64,000 bases of DNA. Source: Pyrus communis. Taxonomy: Eukaryota > Streptophyta > Magnoliopsida > Rosales > Rosaceae. Positions within the stretch are counted from its first letter, which is position 1, and every line of letters starts with the position of its first letter. Position numbers and translations under genes: made by a program. The notes under the pieces were generated by a model. That model saw only the letters and a program-made list of their open reading frames with translations, was not told the origin of the DNA and searched no databases. The DNA lies in contig NC_084803.1 in assembly GCF_963583255.1 (NCBI RefSeq), positions 6,686,238 through 6,750,237 on the forward strand. The letters run 5' to 3'. Shown here in pieces: positions 37,995 to 50,552 of the stretch.

Positions 37995-38300
37995 GTGAGG
38001 ATGTGAAGGTAAAAGAATCTCACATCAGTGAAACGAGAAACTTTGCAAGAACTTATAAGAGGTTGGGTTACTTCCCATATCACCAATTAGCTTTATGGTG
38101 AAATCTCAACTTTCTTTATGAAATCAAAGTATGTTTGCCCAATTGTGAAGCCCAACGACCACGCATACTCCATCTCACCCCACTCCCCACTTGTTTTGTT
38201 CACATGAGTCTCACATCGGTGAAAGGTGAAATCTTGCAAGGGCTTATAAGAAGTTGAATTACTCCTCATATTACCAATTGGTTTTATGATAAACCGGAGG
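37995..38300. repeat. Two diverged copies of a leader/LTR-like sequence
   Basis: Copies at about 38015-38105 and 38205-38295 share CTCACATC, a GAAA..TTGCAAG stretch, CTTATAAGA, TTACT, ACCAATT and TTTATG in the same order. They look like LTR fragments with a TATA-like CTTATAAGA, unrelated in sequence to the adjoining Cassandra. Confidence 0.45.
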
Positions 38301-39526
38301 ATTCTTGTGTAGTTTTCTTTTTGGCTTTGCCTCATTCTAACGGAAAAAAAAAAAAAAAAAAAAAGAAAAAAAAAACACAAAGAATTGGTGATAAAAAAAC
38401 GACAATCACCTCTTTCATAGTTTTGTAACAGTATAAAATGATGTGATTGCAAAGTTGGTAGCCTACCTAATACATGAGGACATGAGTATAATTAAGAACC
38501 CAATGGCACTTGGACACCTCAAGGTCTTTTTAATAAGTGATTTGGAACCAGAAAAGAGAATCCTTGCCCTACGTGTATATGAAAGGTGTTTTGGATGCCA
38601 ATTAGTGGTCATTTTCATACATTAGCGATTTGGCAAAGAAGTGTTTGGCTCTTGGAGAACAACTGTAGCAGTAGCACACCATGATTTTCCATATATTCCA
38701 TATTCTTTTTGTCATTCTTTCGACTTTTCCATACATAATATTTTTTCACATTTCTTTGCGCACAAATATTAGGTTTTTGGTGGGGGCGCCGAAGATTCCA
38801 TAACATATGTACACCACAAACTTTATGCAACATGCTTAGCTTTTCATACATATCTCATTTGAAGTGAGAATCAAGGGAAAGGTAGCTTCCACACTCGTCA
38901 CTACCTTTTTATATCCAAATAAAAGAGAAAAATAGGATAACACTTGCATCCGTGAGAGGGGAATGCACATATCCTACTTATATACTCACCGTACAACTTT
39001 TATAATCTGAACCTTTGAATTTCATAATGTTCATTTGAAGATCATTCCTACCAAAATCATTTGAACCAAAGATCATCTAGTCAACTAAATGTATGAAATA
39101 AATGGACGGTGTGAGTACTAGGTAACACATTCATGATAAATTGTCGATCTGTTTGATCTATTTGAAAACTAAACGATCTCTAATTCAAATGATTGTTGTT
39201 GTTGGGATGATTTTCAAATAATGATTAAAAAATTGAACAACTTTGATTATAAAAGTTCTATGGTGAAAATACATTGTTTGCTAGGGATGAGATTTGTATA
39301 CTGCTTCTATGAAAGGAGGATGCTAATATATTCAGAAAGATACATGCACTCAAGAATAATTAGTACTCCAAAATAATTTTGTGGATTGTAATAATCTTAA
39401 AACCATATCTACATTTAATTGGCCAAAGTCTAATCGTTCAAGCTATAGAACAGTGTTGAATGACGTTTGGTTTAATTAGCTTAACAGAAACTTGTCGAGG
39501 CATGTTTGATAATGAAAAAAGTTGAG
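38301..39526. other. Intergenic, no gene recognised
   Basis: Poly-A/T runs (38343-38375) and short frames without domains. Confidence 0.35.
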
Positions 39527-39862
39527 GTTTTACCATAAAAGTTAATTCGTAATATGTATGGGGAGTGACCCAATTACTTATTATCACATGTAAAGTCTCC
39601 TCTTTTCCCATTATGAGTTTAATACTCTCAACATGTCATCTGTTAAATTTTCAAGCCTGGCACGTGAACACTATACAAATCGGGTGACGTAGAGCACGTG
39701 TGAATGTTGGGCTTCACATATGGGACAACTTGCTCTGATTTCATGAAAATGTTAAGGTTCCTCTATAAAACTAATTGACAATATAGAAAGTAGTCTAATT
39801 ATGTATAGGCACATGCAAGGTCCGTTCTTTCTCTAATGTAAAATTAATACTCTCATTATATA
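39527..39862 (-). mobile_element. Degenerate TRIM-like element
   Basis: Two diverged copies of about 115 bp (39527-39640 and 39750-39862) flank a ~110-bp centre. The centre ends in GCTCTGATTTCATG, which resembles the complement of a tRNA-Met primer site (GCTCTGATACCATG), placing it on the minus strand. No duplication was found. Decayed and uncertain. Confidence 0.45.
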
Positions 39863-40085
39863 TAACCATTTTGTTCTGCTTTTTCTGTCATCAACCATTT
39901 ATGAGTTGCGCAAGATTTTTTATTTTTGTTGCCTTATGGGGATTTATTGGTTCGTCCTTTCTTGCGGGATTTGAACTCCACAAGCTTATAACATAATTCA
40001 TGAACTAGAATAATATTTGACGAAGCAGTACTAACTTTACACAACCCTAATGGCAGAACTTATATTCCTAATGGTGATATAATAC

Positions 40086-40132
<47 letters not shown>

Positions 40133-41657
40133 CACACACCTCGAAAGCTAAACTTATTATAATTAGGAGGATAATCGAGTTTGCGATCTTCAAATAAAGC
40201 TTGTCTTTTTCTAGAAATCAGATACTAATTCCCATCTAAAAGAGCAAATAGATTGCAATGAGAATAAATTAGATACTAATTCAACAGTAATAGAGCATTT
40301 AATTTATAATAATTAAACTTCCAATGATAATATTTAAGAGAAACAGTGTATGGTACGCATTGAATCGAATATGAGCCAAAACTTCGTATAGTGGATAGGG
40401 CACCTACTAACCCAACGTGAAGAGGATAATTTAGTGCGATGTCACCAAAGTGAACGTATCAAGATCATTATCTAATTTAAGGAAAATACTAGGCACTTAG
40501 GTATCAAATTTGTACATCAAATGATCGATTTGGCACCAATCAAATTTGTGTTTTAATTCAAGTTGGATTTTTTTGGTAATAAAAAAAATTTATAGTATAT
40601 AATGTACCACATCATTTAGTACATAAATTTGGTGTATGTAGCACCACCCTTAATTTAACATGGGTAATGCTAGCAACTTTTATTTTTGTAACAATGCTGG
40701 CAACTTAATTCTCACTTATATTTTCTTATTCTACTTCTTTGACCCTTTTCTATCATACAATGTTACCTAATGATTTGAGACGCTTTACCGTAATGGCGAA
40801 AAGCAATCATGTCTATACACTCTGGTGCATGTTCGATCCCTATCGATACCTATCTCCCATAACTCTAACACACTAACGCTACTGTTTGTAAAAAAAAAAA
40901 AAAAAAAGATTAAAATTTGACATTGATGCTAATCAAATGGTAAAACGATTTCTAATTTGGTTACTTTTTGGCAAAGCTGATCTTTAAAGGGTGGCCTTGA
41001 AATTATACAGTTCCATCATCAAACATTACATGATAAAAATGATAGTCGAGAGGTAAAACAAGAAGATATGAGTGAGAAAGTTGCTAAGTTACTAACATCC
41101 TTATTCAATTTATAGCCAATCACTTTAAGTTGATGCTTAATTAAAAGCAATTATATCGACTGTATAATATAAGAAATTTAACATACATACGTATGTATAT
41201 GAGTGTATATAACTGTTTTACAAGAACTTACGATGGCAAGTACCTTTTGCAATTCCATGCATGCTGGTGGATTAGCAAGTTTAATTCTACGATAAACTCA
41301 AGGGTCGTTGTTTTGTCCATAACCCTAAATTAATCCACATGGCCCAAATGGCCCAATATAACCATAACCCTAGATTTAATTCACAAACCTAAATCATAAT
41401 TATAACCACGAATCTAGTCATGAAGAACGTGTAGAACAAAAACGGATCAGGAAAAAAAAATCAATATCTAATGATCCAATGTGTATATAGTGAGGATTTA
41501 TTAACTTTGATTTTGCCTTGTAATGTATAATATGTAAAAGTGTTTAACATGCTGAAATTAGGGTTATGACGTTGTGTTGAATATGAAGTGAAATCACTCG
41601 AAAAGCCAAATTCTTAACATCTTCCACCTAGTTACCCCAGAGTAGTCAGTAATATGG
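39863..41657. other. Intergenic with microsatellites and a possible SINE remnant
   Basis: It includes (TACA)n(TA)n(CA)n near 40083-40140. A B-box-like GTTCGATCCCTATCG near 40832-40846, followed by an A run at 40890-40908, suggests an old SINE. No gene recognised. Confidence 0.35.
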
Positions 41658-41670
41658 AGTCATGAAAGTT

Positions 41671-41838
41671 TTCTTTTTGAATACATCAATATTTTTACAC
41701 TAGAGGAGGGGGAGTTCGGCTATGATACACATTGGGCATCTTAATTTGGTTGCAAATTCTCCATCCATGAAATTCGAACCTAAGACCTCTCACTTCTAAG
41801 CAAAGAGGAATATCACCAGATCGTAGTACCGAGTGGCT
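41671..41838 (-). mobile_element. tRNA-derived SINE (Au-like) with 13-bp duplication
   Basis: On the minus strand it begins with a tRNA-like head (GCCACTCGGTACTACGATC), a B box (TTAGGTTCGAATTTCATGG) and a short unique tail. A perfect 13-bp duplication AGTCATGAAAGTT flanks it (41658-41670 and 41839-41851). Head and B box resemble those near 4877, 49840 and 60600. Confidence 0.8.
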
Positions 41839-41851
41839 AGTCATGAAAGTT

Positions 41852-42882
41852 ATTTACCATGTCTTTGTGATGACTTACGACTTGTGAGAAATTAACCATG
41901 ACAATATATGTGAAACAGTTATTAATTAAAAGAAGGATCGATTAATAAAAAAAAATCCAGCATCATAGGGGTTAATTTACAACTTCAACCAATTTAAGTA
42001 GAGATTTTTACGTGTGTTTGGAACACGGGCACATACGCCATATATGTCATTATAATAGTGAAGGGACATTTGAAAAAAAAAAAACTTTCCTCCGATTGTA
42101 TAGTAACCTAGGCGTACTACCCCATATTCCGAACGCATTGAAAATCTCTCCCATTTAAGAAACAAAGTCCCTCTTTGAAAAAAAAAAAAATTTATGAAAA
42201 AAATATATATGAAGCATCTTTTTGTGTTTGTTTCTAAAGTAATGCTACTCTTACCACATTTTTATACTACATTTGTACCACCTCTCTAATAGAGGTAGGG
42301 TCTACCAAAAACATGTGAGTTACATCTTTAATAGAAAAGTGGTACAATTATGGTATCGAAAATGTAATAAGAATAGCATTTTTGTTTTTCCAGCTTTTCC
42401 AAAACAAAACTTCTTGCAAAATTTGTGCCCTCCCAATGTCCCTATTCCCATAATTTTCCTTGAAGGCTATCTCCAGCCCAAATGTGCGAGATCCCAAACT
42501 TTAGTCCTGTATTTTCAACTTTTCACCTATACGTATAAGGTTATGGGTTAGGCAATTTTTTGCTTCAACTGTAAGAGACCTATAATTCCTGCCCCCAACT
42601 TGATTAAATTGAAGGCTATCTCCAGCCCAAATGTGGGAGATCCTAAACTTTAGTCCTGTATTTTCAACTTGTCACCTATACATATAAAGTTATTACCGTT
42701 AAAATTGATTAAATTGAATTTGAATGGTTGGAGTTTAAAAGAAATGACTAGCACGCCATCCGAATCAAAACCCCATAAGGTACTACAGCCATTGGATCTC
42801 AACGGCATGACAATCTAGGTCGTAGAACCCTTGCTTGCCGTGCACTCGCTTGCAGAGAATTCCTTTGTCATTTTGTTGCTGT
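41852..42882. other. Intergenic with a 149-bp spaced duplication
   Basis: No gene. Two ~82-bp copies begin GAAGGCTATCTCCAGCCC at 42462 and 42611 and are about 93% alike. Elsewhere only short frames. Confidence 0.45.
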
Positions 42883-43529
42883 TAGGGGTGGGCACGGTGC
42901 GGTTCCACCCCTAAATTGGAACCGGAACCGAAATATATTAACGGTTCAATTCGGTGCGGTTCCACTTAAATTTATGACTAGAACATTACGGTTCGGTCTA
43001 CACCGGTTTCGATTCGGTTCTTGCCGGTTTACGGTTCCTAATAATAAATTATTTGAACACCAAATCATTATGCATTCAAATACATCTTCTAAAACTGATT
43101 ACATAAAGTTGCATACAACACATCTTTTTTAATGCAAATGTCTTTGGTAGTGGCACCAAGTCAACAAAAAGAGACAACTAAAATACATATGCACGGGTCA
43201 ATCAGTCAACAAACAAAAAAATGATGAAACAAATTGCAAGTTTTCAGACTTCAGAGAGCAAGCAAGAAGCAGCAGCTCCTGTACACAATTTACCTATTAT
43301 ACCATGACATGTGTGTGTATATATAATTTATTTATTTATTATTAATAAAACGGTTCGGTTCGGTTCGGCCGGTTCTTGGTCATTCAAAACCGGAACCGGA
43401 ACCGGTTTGAACGGTTCGGTTCGGTTTTTCACTTAAAGTTGACTTTTCCGGTCAACACGGTTTTTTTCGGTTTTTTTTCTTACGGTTCGATGCGGTTTTG
43501 CGGTTTGGCGGTTTTTATGCCCACCCCTA
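42883..43529. mobile_element. Non-autonomous hAT element
   Basis: This 647-bp element has ends TAGGGGTGGGCA and its complement TGCCCACCCCTA, flanked by a perfect 8-bp duplication GTTGCTGT (42875-42882 and 43530-43537). Both features are typical of hAT transposons. Subterminal DNA is packed with CGGTTCGGTT-type motifs in both orientations, likely transposase-binding repeats. No transposase is encoded. Confidence 0.88.
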
Positions 43530-43637
43530 GTTGCTGTTGCGTAGAGCCTTGTTTCACGTGATGGAGCATAATTGTGCGGAGCGCTCGACCCACTAGAAAC
43601 CTTATCCATCTAGGGGGGATAAGACATCCAAATATAA

Positions 43638-45016
43638 GGGTGGATTGAAAAAATAAAAAATCCAAAAAAAAAGGGACCAAAAATCGAACCGAGGCCTAAA
43701 AAATCAAACCGAACCGAATCAAATTTAGTTAGGTCGATTTTGATTTTTGGAGTTCAAAAACTGAACCAAACCAAACTAAATCGAAGTTTTTCAAAACGAC
43801 ATGGTTTTGTAAGTATTGTATTAATTAATAATCCTATTCTAGAAACGACATCGTTCTACCCCAAGTGTAACCCTAAGGCCTCCACGCGTATGCCTCTCTC
43901 ACATTTTCCCAGTTCTCACAGCCTGAGCCTCCTCTTTCTCTCGGTTTTCAATCACTCTCTCAAACTCTCTGCCTCTCATTCCCAACGGCGACCCGCGACC
44001 CTTCTCACTCTTAATATCTCACACCTTACCGTCAGTCTCTCATCTTGCTGTCAACTTCTTCTTGCTGTTTCAAGTCTCGGCAGCAAAAGGTTAGTCTCAC
44101 ACTCTCACTTCTTTATGCTTTATTTTATGTTCTGTTCAAATTGGTTATGATTGAACAAATAGTGCATTTACAGATTTTCAATTATTAATTTGCATTTTCT
44201 GTCAATAAAGATTAGAGAATGATTCATACTTTGCATTTTCTATTAATATGATTTTTTGGGTTTCTTTCTGCAACAAATAGTGCCCTTTACAAATTAGAGA
44301 AAGATTTGAGATATTTCAATATATTCTAATTTTAGATTTTTTTGGGAGGGTTTTAGTATTTTGCTCATGCATTAGCGAGCAAATTGTCATTCAAAACTTG
44401 AAATGGTTGAGCATTGATCTTGAGAACTTGAAGAAGTATGTGCAAGGCATGGAACTTTGAATGTTTACTTGAATTTATGATCTTAGTTGTAATGTTTATT
44501 TTAATTCGAATATTTATTTAAAGTTTGGACTTTGGAATGTTTATTTTGGGTGTGGAAGACTTGAACTTTGATGTTTATTTTAAGTTTGGACTTTTCGAAG
44601 ATTTGAACTTTGATGTTTATTTAACTTTGGACTTTTGGAAGATTTGAACTTTATGTTTATTTAACTTTGGACTTTAGAAGACTTGATTGTAATTGAACTT
44701 TGAATGTTTATTTTCCTTGTCCTTGATTCTATTGGAAATTTGGAATGCTTATTTTATTTGAAATGGGACTTTAAATTTTTATTTTCATTGTCTTTAATTC
44801 TATTGGAATGCTTATTTTATCGATTATATTGAAATAGGACTTTGAATTTAACCGAACCGGACCGGAACTGAACCGGAAAAAATTGAACCAAACATAAACC
44901 AATAGAAAATTGAATCGAACCAAACCGAACAATAATTTCGATTCGGTTTTCAGTTTTTGGCAAAAAACCGAATTGAATGGAACTGAACCCATTCCTATCC
45001 AAATATCCACCCCAAA
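43638..45016. mobile_element. Probable larger hAT-like element remnant
   Basis: The two flanks (43680-43790 and 44845-44990) carry inverted AACCGAACC/GGTTCGGTT-like motifs, as in the neighbouring hAT element. The right end, CCACCCC preceded by ATATCC, resembles the complement of the left GGGTGGAT. Inside is a pyrimidine-rich leader-like stretch (43850-44090, ending AAAAG|GTTAGT like a splice donor) and a decayed ~40-bp tandem repeat built on GATGTTTATTT (44460-44720). No transposase frame. Limits are approximate. Confidence 0.4.
44460..44720. repeat. Degenerate minisatellite, unit about 40 bp
   Basis: Five to six imperfect units share GAACTTTGATGTTTATTT and TTTGGACTTTTGGAAGA. Units differ in length and carry many changes. 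Confidence 0.7.
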
Positions 45017-46221
45017 CTCGAAATTCTATTTTTCCCACCCCCAAAATACATCCTTAGAGAGGATTTGGACCCAAAATTTGGGTTTTTTTTTTTTTTTTTT
45101 TTTTTTTTTGTTTTGTTTTTTCCCATCCTCCCGTTGTAGACAGCTTAGTGAATTGTGATTGGTACCTCATCATCAATAGTTAACAAAAGCTCAATGACTA
45201 GGCTCCAACTAAAATACCCGTAATTGAGTTCAAGTTTACAAAATTATATTTTTGAATGCCTAAATTACCCTAATAACATTGGCTTTACTCTGTTACTTGT
45301 GAAGATGAATACCACTAGACCGTAGTACTAAGTGGTAGTCTGTTACTTGTTATCTACATTTATTTTAATTATTTCATTCAATTAAATGTTTTCAAATAGC
45401 TTATGTGGATTTGCAAAAGAAAATATTTAAAGGTCATGATTCCAATGCATACTAATAACAAAAATTACATGATATTAGAGTTTTAATTCCTTATATATTT
45501 GTTTTCATATTTGTGTAAAATTGAGCATTTTTTTGGTTTCTTTTCAAACGATGAAAAAAAATAAATTAGTATATCCTACAAATATAAAAAAATTTATTTC
45601 ATTCAAAATTTCAAATATTTTACCTATAAATATAAGTAAATTATTTTGCACAACATATATATAATAACAATAAAATTTCCTAGTAAATATATGTAATAAT
45701 ACATACATACACAATAAAAAATATATTGTTTGTTCAAAATTAATTAATTATCTATATTTTGCAAAAAGAAAATATAAGTAAACTACATGCACACACACAT
45801 ATATAATAATAAGTTACCTACAAACTAAAGGAATGTTGCCATTTGATTCAAAATTAATTAATTACCTATATTTTACATAAAAATATAGGTAAATTATTCG
45901 CACACGTATGTATAGTAATAACAAAATATATCTTATACATACATGCAAAATAATTTACTTACAATGATTGTCAAACAAATAAAAGAAATAGAACAGTGAT
46001 CATAAGAGAGGTATAAAGTGAATACTTTTGTAATAATAAGGCATTTATTTGCCAGAATTATGGTGGGTAATTAAATTCATTAACATAACTAGGTGTTATG
46101 TCACAATTGTAAACATTTGGATTTTGACCGTCTATTTGAAATTTGAATTTGATTTGGATGTTTAAAACGAGATGAATTTTTGTCAAAGAAATAAGCGCTT
46201 ATCTCTCAACAACCTTTAAAT
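45017..46221. other. Very AT-rich intergenic DNA; FLA 3' flank at right
   Basis: It contains a T run (45088-45118) and AT-rich degenerate repeats with TTACCTATA motifs (45600-45960). A SINE-head fragment (ACCACTAGACCGTAGTACTA, near 45310) is also present. The last 200 bp are the likely 3' UTR of the FLA gene. No gene. Confidence 0.4.
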
Positions 46222-47097
46222 TTAAGCTGCCAAAAGTGAAGCCAAACCCATGAACAGAACCGCGGCACCAACAGCCACGATCCCACGAGTGCGTGAGGCA
46301 GCAGATGGAGCAGGTGACGAGGGCGCAGGCGCTGGAGCACTATCTGACGACGAGTCATCATCAGATGGCTTTGGTGGCGAGGATTTTTCGCCTTTGTCGT
46401 CTTTGTCATGCTTTTTCTTTGATGGGGCTGGAGCCTTGTCAGATGATGACTCATCGTCTTCCGACGGACTGGGAGCCCCGTCATCACCTCCTTTCTTGGA
46501 CTTCGAGGGGCTGGGAGCCTTGGCAGACTTTGGTGATTGGGCGGGGGAAGAGTCGGTGTTCTCGATGTCAGGCACGTCGATGATGGACCCGACTTGGAGA
46601 ACTGAAATGTTGTAGGGTTGGGAAACAACCGACTTAACAAGGTTGACGTGATTGCCGCCATTATTGTTGCCCTTGTATGCGGATGCAAATGAGATATGGT
46701 TGTCTTTCACGGAAACGGTGATGAAACCTTGTTGGTGGCGAGCCTGACCGGTTGATTGGAACATTGTGGTGAGAGTTACAGACTTGTTTGATTTGAAGAG
46801 CTTTTTAAGCTTGTCCGTGTCGTAGTAATCCAAGACAACGTGGACGCTCAGGATTTTCTTGGTTAGGTCAGAGGATCCTCCGGAGAGGCCTCCAACGCCG
46901 CCATTGTCCACGGCAAGGACGGTGATGGTTTTACGTTTGTTGATCTCGTTAGCTAGCTTTGTCTCGGAGAGGAGGCTGTTGAAGTTGGAGAAGTCCGACT
47001 GCTTCTCTAAGATCTTGGTGATGTTGAAGGCTGACGAGGTGGAGAAGAGGAGGAAGAGGGCAAGGAAGAAGGAGGAGAAGAGGATGCCATGTTCCAT
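46222..47097 (-). CDS. Fasciclin-like arabinogalactan protein (FLA), copy 1
   Basis: A single exon of 291 residues starting at the Met of MEHGILFSSFF. An N-terminal hydrophobic signal peptide (~1-23) is followed by one FAS1 domain with the H1 segment (TITVLAVDNGGV) and the YYD-containing H2 region. After it comes a long Pro/Ser/Lys/Asp-rich tail with AP/SP glycomodules (SPAQSP, APSPS, APAPAPSSPAPS), then a C-terminal hydrophobic stretch fitting a GPI-anchor signal. FLAs are cell-surface proteoglycans in cell-wall assembly and adhesion; this single-FAS1 layout resembles Arabidopsis FLA3/FLA14. The tail is unusually charged (DDESSSD and KKKHDKDDKGEK blocks). A TATAAA box lies at 47176-47181 (minus), about 80 bp before the ATG. 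A longer upstream frame exists but carries no signal peptide. Confidence 0.93.
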   Translation of the reverse strand: MEHGILFSSFFLALFLLFSTSSAFNITKILEKQSDFSNFNSLLSETKLANEINKRKTITVLAVDNGGVGGLSGGSSDLTKKILSVHVVLDYYDTDKLKKLFKSNKSVTLTTMFQSTGQARHQQGFITVSVKDNHISFASAYKGNNNGGNHVNLVKSVVSQPYNISVLQVGSIIDVPDIENTDSSPAQSPKSAKAPSPSKSKKGGDDGAPSPSEDDESSSDKAPAPSKKKHDKDDKGEKSSPPKPSDDDSSSDSAPAPAPSSPAPSAASRTRGIVAVGAAVLFMGLASLLAA

Positions 47098-49333
47098 CTT
47101 TCTTCTTTGCTTTTCTTTCTCTCTTCGATGCTTCAGTTGAAAGCTTGGTTTGTTGTGGGGAGGGAGTTTGTGGGATTTATATGGGGACAGAGTTTGATTG
47201 CTATAATTAGACAAACAACAAAGTAGGATGTTAGAACTCAAAAGGTTGGGAGTGAATTTCTCATTTACCCGAATTACGTTTTGGATTAGTTCTAAGTCGC
47301 ACCTAAAAAATTTGCTCAACTTTTTTTTATTTACTCACGAGAAGCAATCCAAATTTAGGGCATAACATTGCATTATTCTTAATACACTTCAACATACTCT
47401 CGTAATGTCCGGGCTCGTGGCTCTAAATGGTATAGTGCATTTCCCTCAACGAGTCTACATCGATTTATAGTCGTAGTTTTGACTTCTTTTCTTCTGATGA
47501 CCAGTAAATTTTGTTTCCACGTGTAACATTATTATATGATGTTAGTGATCTACATGTTGTAGAGCTAGAGTACAAGAAATTAAAACTTAAAGTATAGTAT
47601 TAGATGTTGAGGTACTAGTTTATGAGTATAGAACTTAAATTGCTTTACCAAAATAGCAGCCACTTGCCACACGTGTGCAGCAATTAACTCTTTTATATTT
47701 TTCATTTTTTTTAATATATTATTTACTGTTTTTATTTTATTTATTTATTTGTTATTGTTTTTTATTAAATTATATTTTGAAAATAATGAACTTACTAACC
47801 ACTCATAGTCTCGTGGTTTTTATTTTTTTGTGTGAATCTATTTTTTTTTTTTTTAAATCCTAATGAGAAAATGATAATTTGGATATTATGAAGGTTTCAC
47901 CTTGAGACATCGATCCTTTCACCGTTCTCCAACCTTTTAATCTTGTTGCTGGCTTCAGAGCGGTGCAACATCGAGGAGGGAGAGAGCGAGCGGCCAAATT
48001 GAATGGGAGACCGAGTTTGTGTGCTCCGCCCCTGGTGATGCCGAAACCGAGCTTTAAAAAAATCGCATGAAAAAATGTATACTTATTCATAAGAACTTAT
48101 TTATATATATTTTTTACCAAGTCAAATGCAAAGGCGAAATAGGGTTTCTTGTTTTGCGAGATGACTCTTCAAGTACTCTATAGCTCTGTCATTAGTTTTT
48201 TATTTTTAACTCATTTTCTTTTGCCATACATGCACTTGCACCCTCAAATTCTCCATGGAGTCTTTTTAATATATTATCAAATTCGCACAATTCAAATTCT
48301 CAATGCAAGATGAGTACGTAAGCCCTAAATTTCATTCATATAGTTATTAAGAGAAAATTACCATATACCTTATGTTATGTGGTGTAACCACGTAAGTGAC
48401 GACACCACCATGGCTAAATTTATTTACCTCTCCTTTAAAATCATGCGACGTGTTTATTTGCTACTTTGCATGGTGGTTCTTATTTATGAGACGCTATTGG
48501 TTCCGATTTCTTTTTTAATATTCTCGCTAAAAATGTAAACATTGCTAAAAAAGAAGGTAGACTTAATCTAATAAAGGATTAAAAAATAACAATAATGTGA
48601 GGTGGTGGGCTTAACCTCATAAAAAATTAATAATAATACGGTTCAAATTCGCTTTTAGATGCATTTGATTTAATTAAATCTTTATGAAAAAGAATAACAA
48701 TTAAAAAAAACCTTACCATTTCCAATCAATTGAACAATAGATTGAATTATTATCCTATTCCTCTTTGTCTCTTCTTGGCTACAGCAAAACTTGCCTCTTT
48801 TTTTTTTTGGACTTTAATGAAAAGCTTCTGGTACTGTTCACTTTAGTGAAAAATCTCATTTTTACACTAAAAAGTCAATCATGATATTACTCACTTTACC
48901 CTTTATTTTGTCCTTATTGTTAAAACTCAAAGTTTTTCAAGTCTTTTTCATTAGTTTTTTTTTTTTTTTTTTGCTGCTGTTGGATCAGTTCTTATTTTTC
49001 TTTCTTTCTGTTGGTAAAGCAGTTGGGTCGTTGATGCAATGGCATCAGTTTATCTGTTGGATCAGTTCTTATTTTTCTTCCTTTCTGTTGGTAAAGCAGT
49101 TGGGTCGTTGATGCAATGGCATCAGTTTATCTTCCTTTAAATTTTGGACGCACAAGTTTCACTTTCAATATATTTATTTTTTCTCTGTTGATCAGTTCTT
49201 ATTTTTCTTATTTCTCTGTTGATCAGTTCTTATTTATCTTCCTTTCTTTGTTGATCAGTTATTATTTTACTTCCTTCTCCCTTAGTGTAGAAGAAGATTT
49301 ATTCTCTTTTATAAAAGTGGAGTTGTGATATAG
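47098..49333. other. FLA promoter, then intergenic DNA with tandem repeats
   Basis: The first few hundred bases are the copy-1 FLA promoter. Further right there are only short frames. SINE-like fragments lie near 48545-48660. A tandem 77-bp duplication at 48979-49132 is listed separately, and three ~35-bp units with GTTGATCAGTTCTTATTT follow to about 49290. Confidence 0.4.
48979..49132. repeat. 77-bp tandem duplication
   Basis: Two copies with a 77-bp period, each starting GTTGGATCAGTTCTTATTTT (48979 and 49056), with about one mismatch. Shorter related units carrying GATCAGTT continue to ~49290. Confidence 0.85.
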
Positions 49334-49796
49334 CCAAGGTTCTAAAAGACGCTAGACACTAGTCGGACGGCAAGCTGGGGCCTAGACAGACTAGATGGAT
49401 TTAAGTAAATTTGTTATATATTTGTATCAATAAGTGCCTATTTTACTTAAAAAACACATAATTGTATTGGGATACATATATTGCATACAATATAACATAC
49501 ACATTGTAAAGTATTATAATATATTGAAAACATAGGGAACAAGCATACAATGAGTGTTCAACATAGTATCCAACAAGTTTATTATATTTTAATTAAAAAT
49601 AAAATGTAAAATGAAAGTTATTGATTTTCTATCTAAGTGGAAGTTGCGACTTAGGTGGCTTTAGGCGGGCTAGGCGGGCGCTTAAGCAGGTCTAAGCACT
49701 ATTTCTTAATTTTCAAAACGCCTAGGGACTAATTAGGACGGTGGCCAGCCGCCTAGCTCCTAGGCGGAGCTAGATGGGGATTTTTAGAACAGTGGC
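49334..49796. mobile_element. Probable non-autonomous DNA transposon with inverted ends
   Basis: The left end CCAAGGTTCTAAAAGACG and the right end TTTTTAGAACAGTGGC are imperfect inverted repeats. Subterminal DNA on both sides is rich in CTAGGCGG/GCCTAG motifs in opposite orientations, as in hAT-type miniature elements. The target duplication is unclear. Confidence 0.5.
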
Positions 49797-49829
49797 TATA
49801 GTCGAGAAGAGAGGAATAAAAATAGGATA

Positions 49830-49985
49830 ATTAGCCACTTAGTACTAGGTATAGTAGTATTTCTTTTCATTTGTAAGTGAGAGGTCTTAGGTTCGATTCT
49901 CGCCAAAAGCAAATTTGAATTACATTATTACTAGCACATTGTGAGGCTAAGCTCACCACAGTTAGTGTAAATAATATTGTTTGTT
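49830..49985 (+). mobile_element. tRNA-derived SINE-like copy
   Basis: A head GCCACTTAGTACTAGG, a B box TTAGGTTCGATTCTCG (~49890) and a body ending at an A run (49986-49993) match the SINE at 41671-41838 in layout. Duplication not certain. Confidence 0.55.
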
Positions 49986-50252
49986 AAAAAAAATAATTCA
50001 ATCAATTAATTGTTAATTGATAGAATATCGAGGAAGGAACAAATGGTAATTTTATTATATAAATCATTTAATTGTTTCTTTTTTTTTTATAAATATTAAT
50101 TAAATGCATAAAGTAGTTACGGTTAGTTAAATAAACACGTGGCACGATTTTGGAGGGAGGTACCAATTGAGGGTTAGGGGAGGTTTTGAGCAAAAATGCA
50201 CTCAATTTATGTGCTTCATCCTTCCAAAAAAAGGAGGGAATATGACACATCC

Positions 50253-50552
50253 CGACTTGGAAAGTCCACTAGAACTCCAAATTGAGTTATGTTGGCCGAC
50301 ACCCAGAAGGTGACGAAACCATAAAATGTGATGATGTGTAAAGTGTGAAAAATTTTAATCTAAAAGTGCCTATATACACAACTACGCGGTGAGCGGGTAT
50401 GGACCCATTTCACATGTGATACAAAACATAAAACAAGTACAGTGAACAAAGATAATAATTATACCATCAATATATGCCACCAGAATTGGGAGTGCCACAT
50501 GTCCTCGTTGATACGGAACCATGCTACAAGAACCTGGAGAGGTGTGTCACTT
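50253..50552. other. Unassigned repeat-like DNA before a Cassandra fragment
   Basis: It starts TGACACATCCCGAC, like an LTR end, but lacks a partner. It occupies the place where the 5' LTR of the Cassandra at 50553 should be. No gene. Confidence 0.4.

Noticed and set aside
43740..44150. 136-codon Ser/Leu-rich frame
   Set aside because: Composition of a pyrimidine-rich leader inside transposon-like DNA; no domain.
46206..47319. Longer FLA start at 47319
   Set aside because: The upstream extension crosses the TATA box and has no signal peptide; the Met at 47097 gives a normal one.
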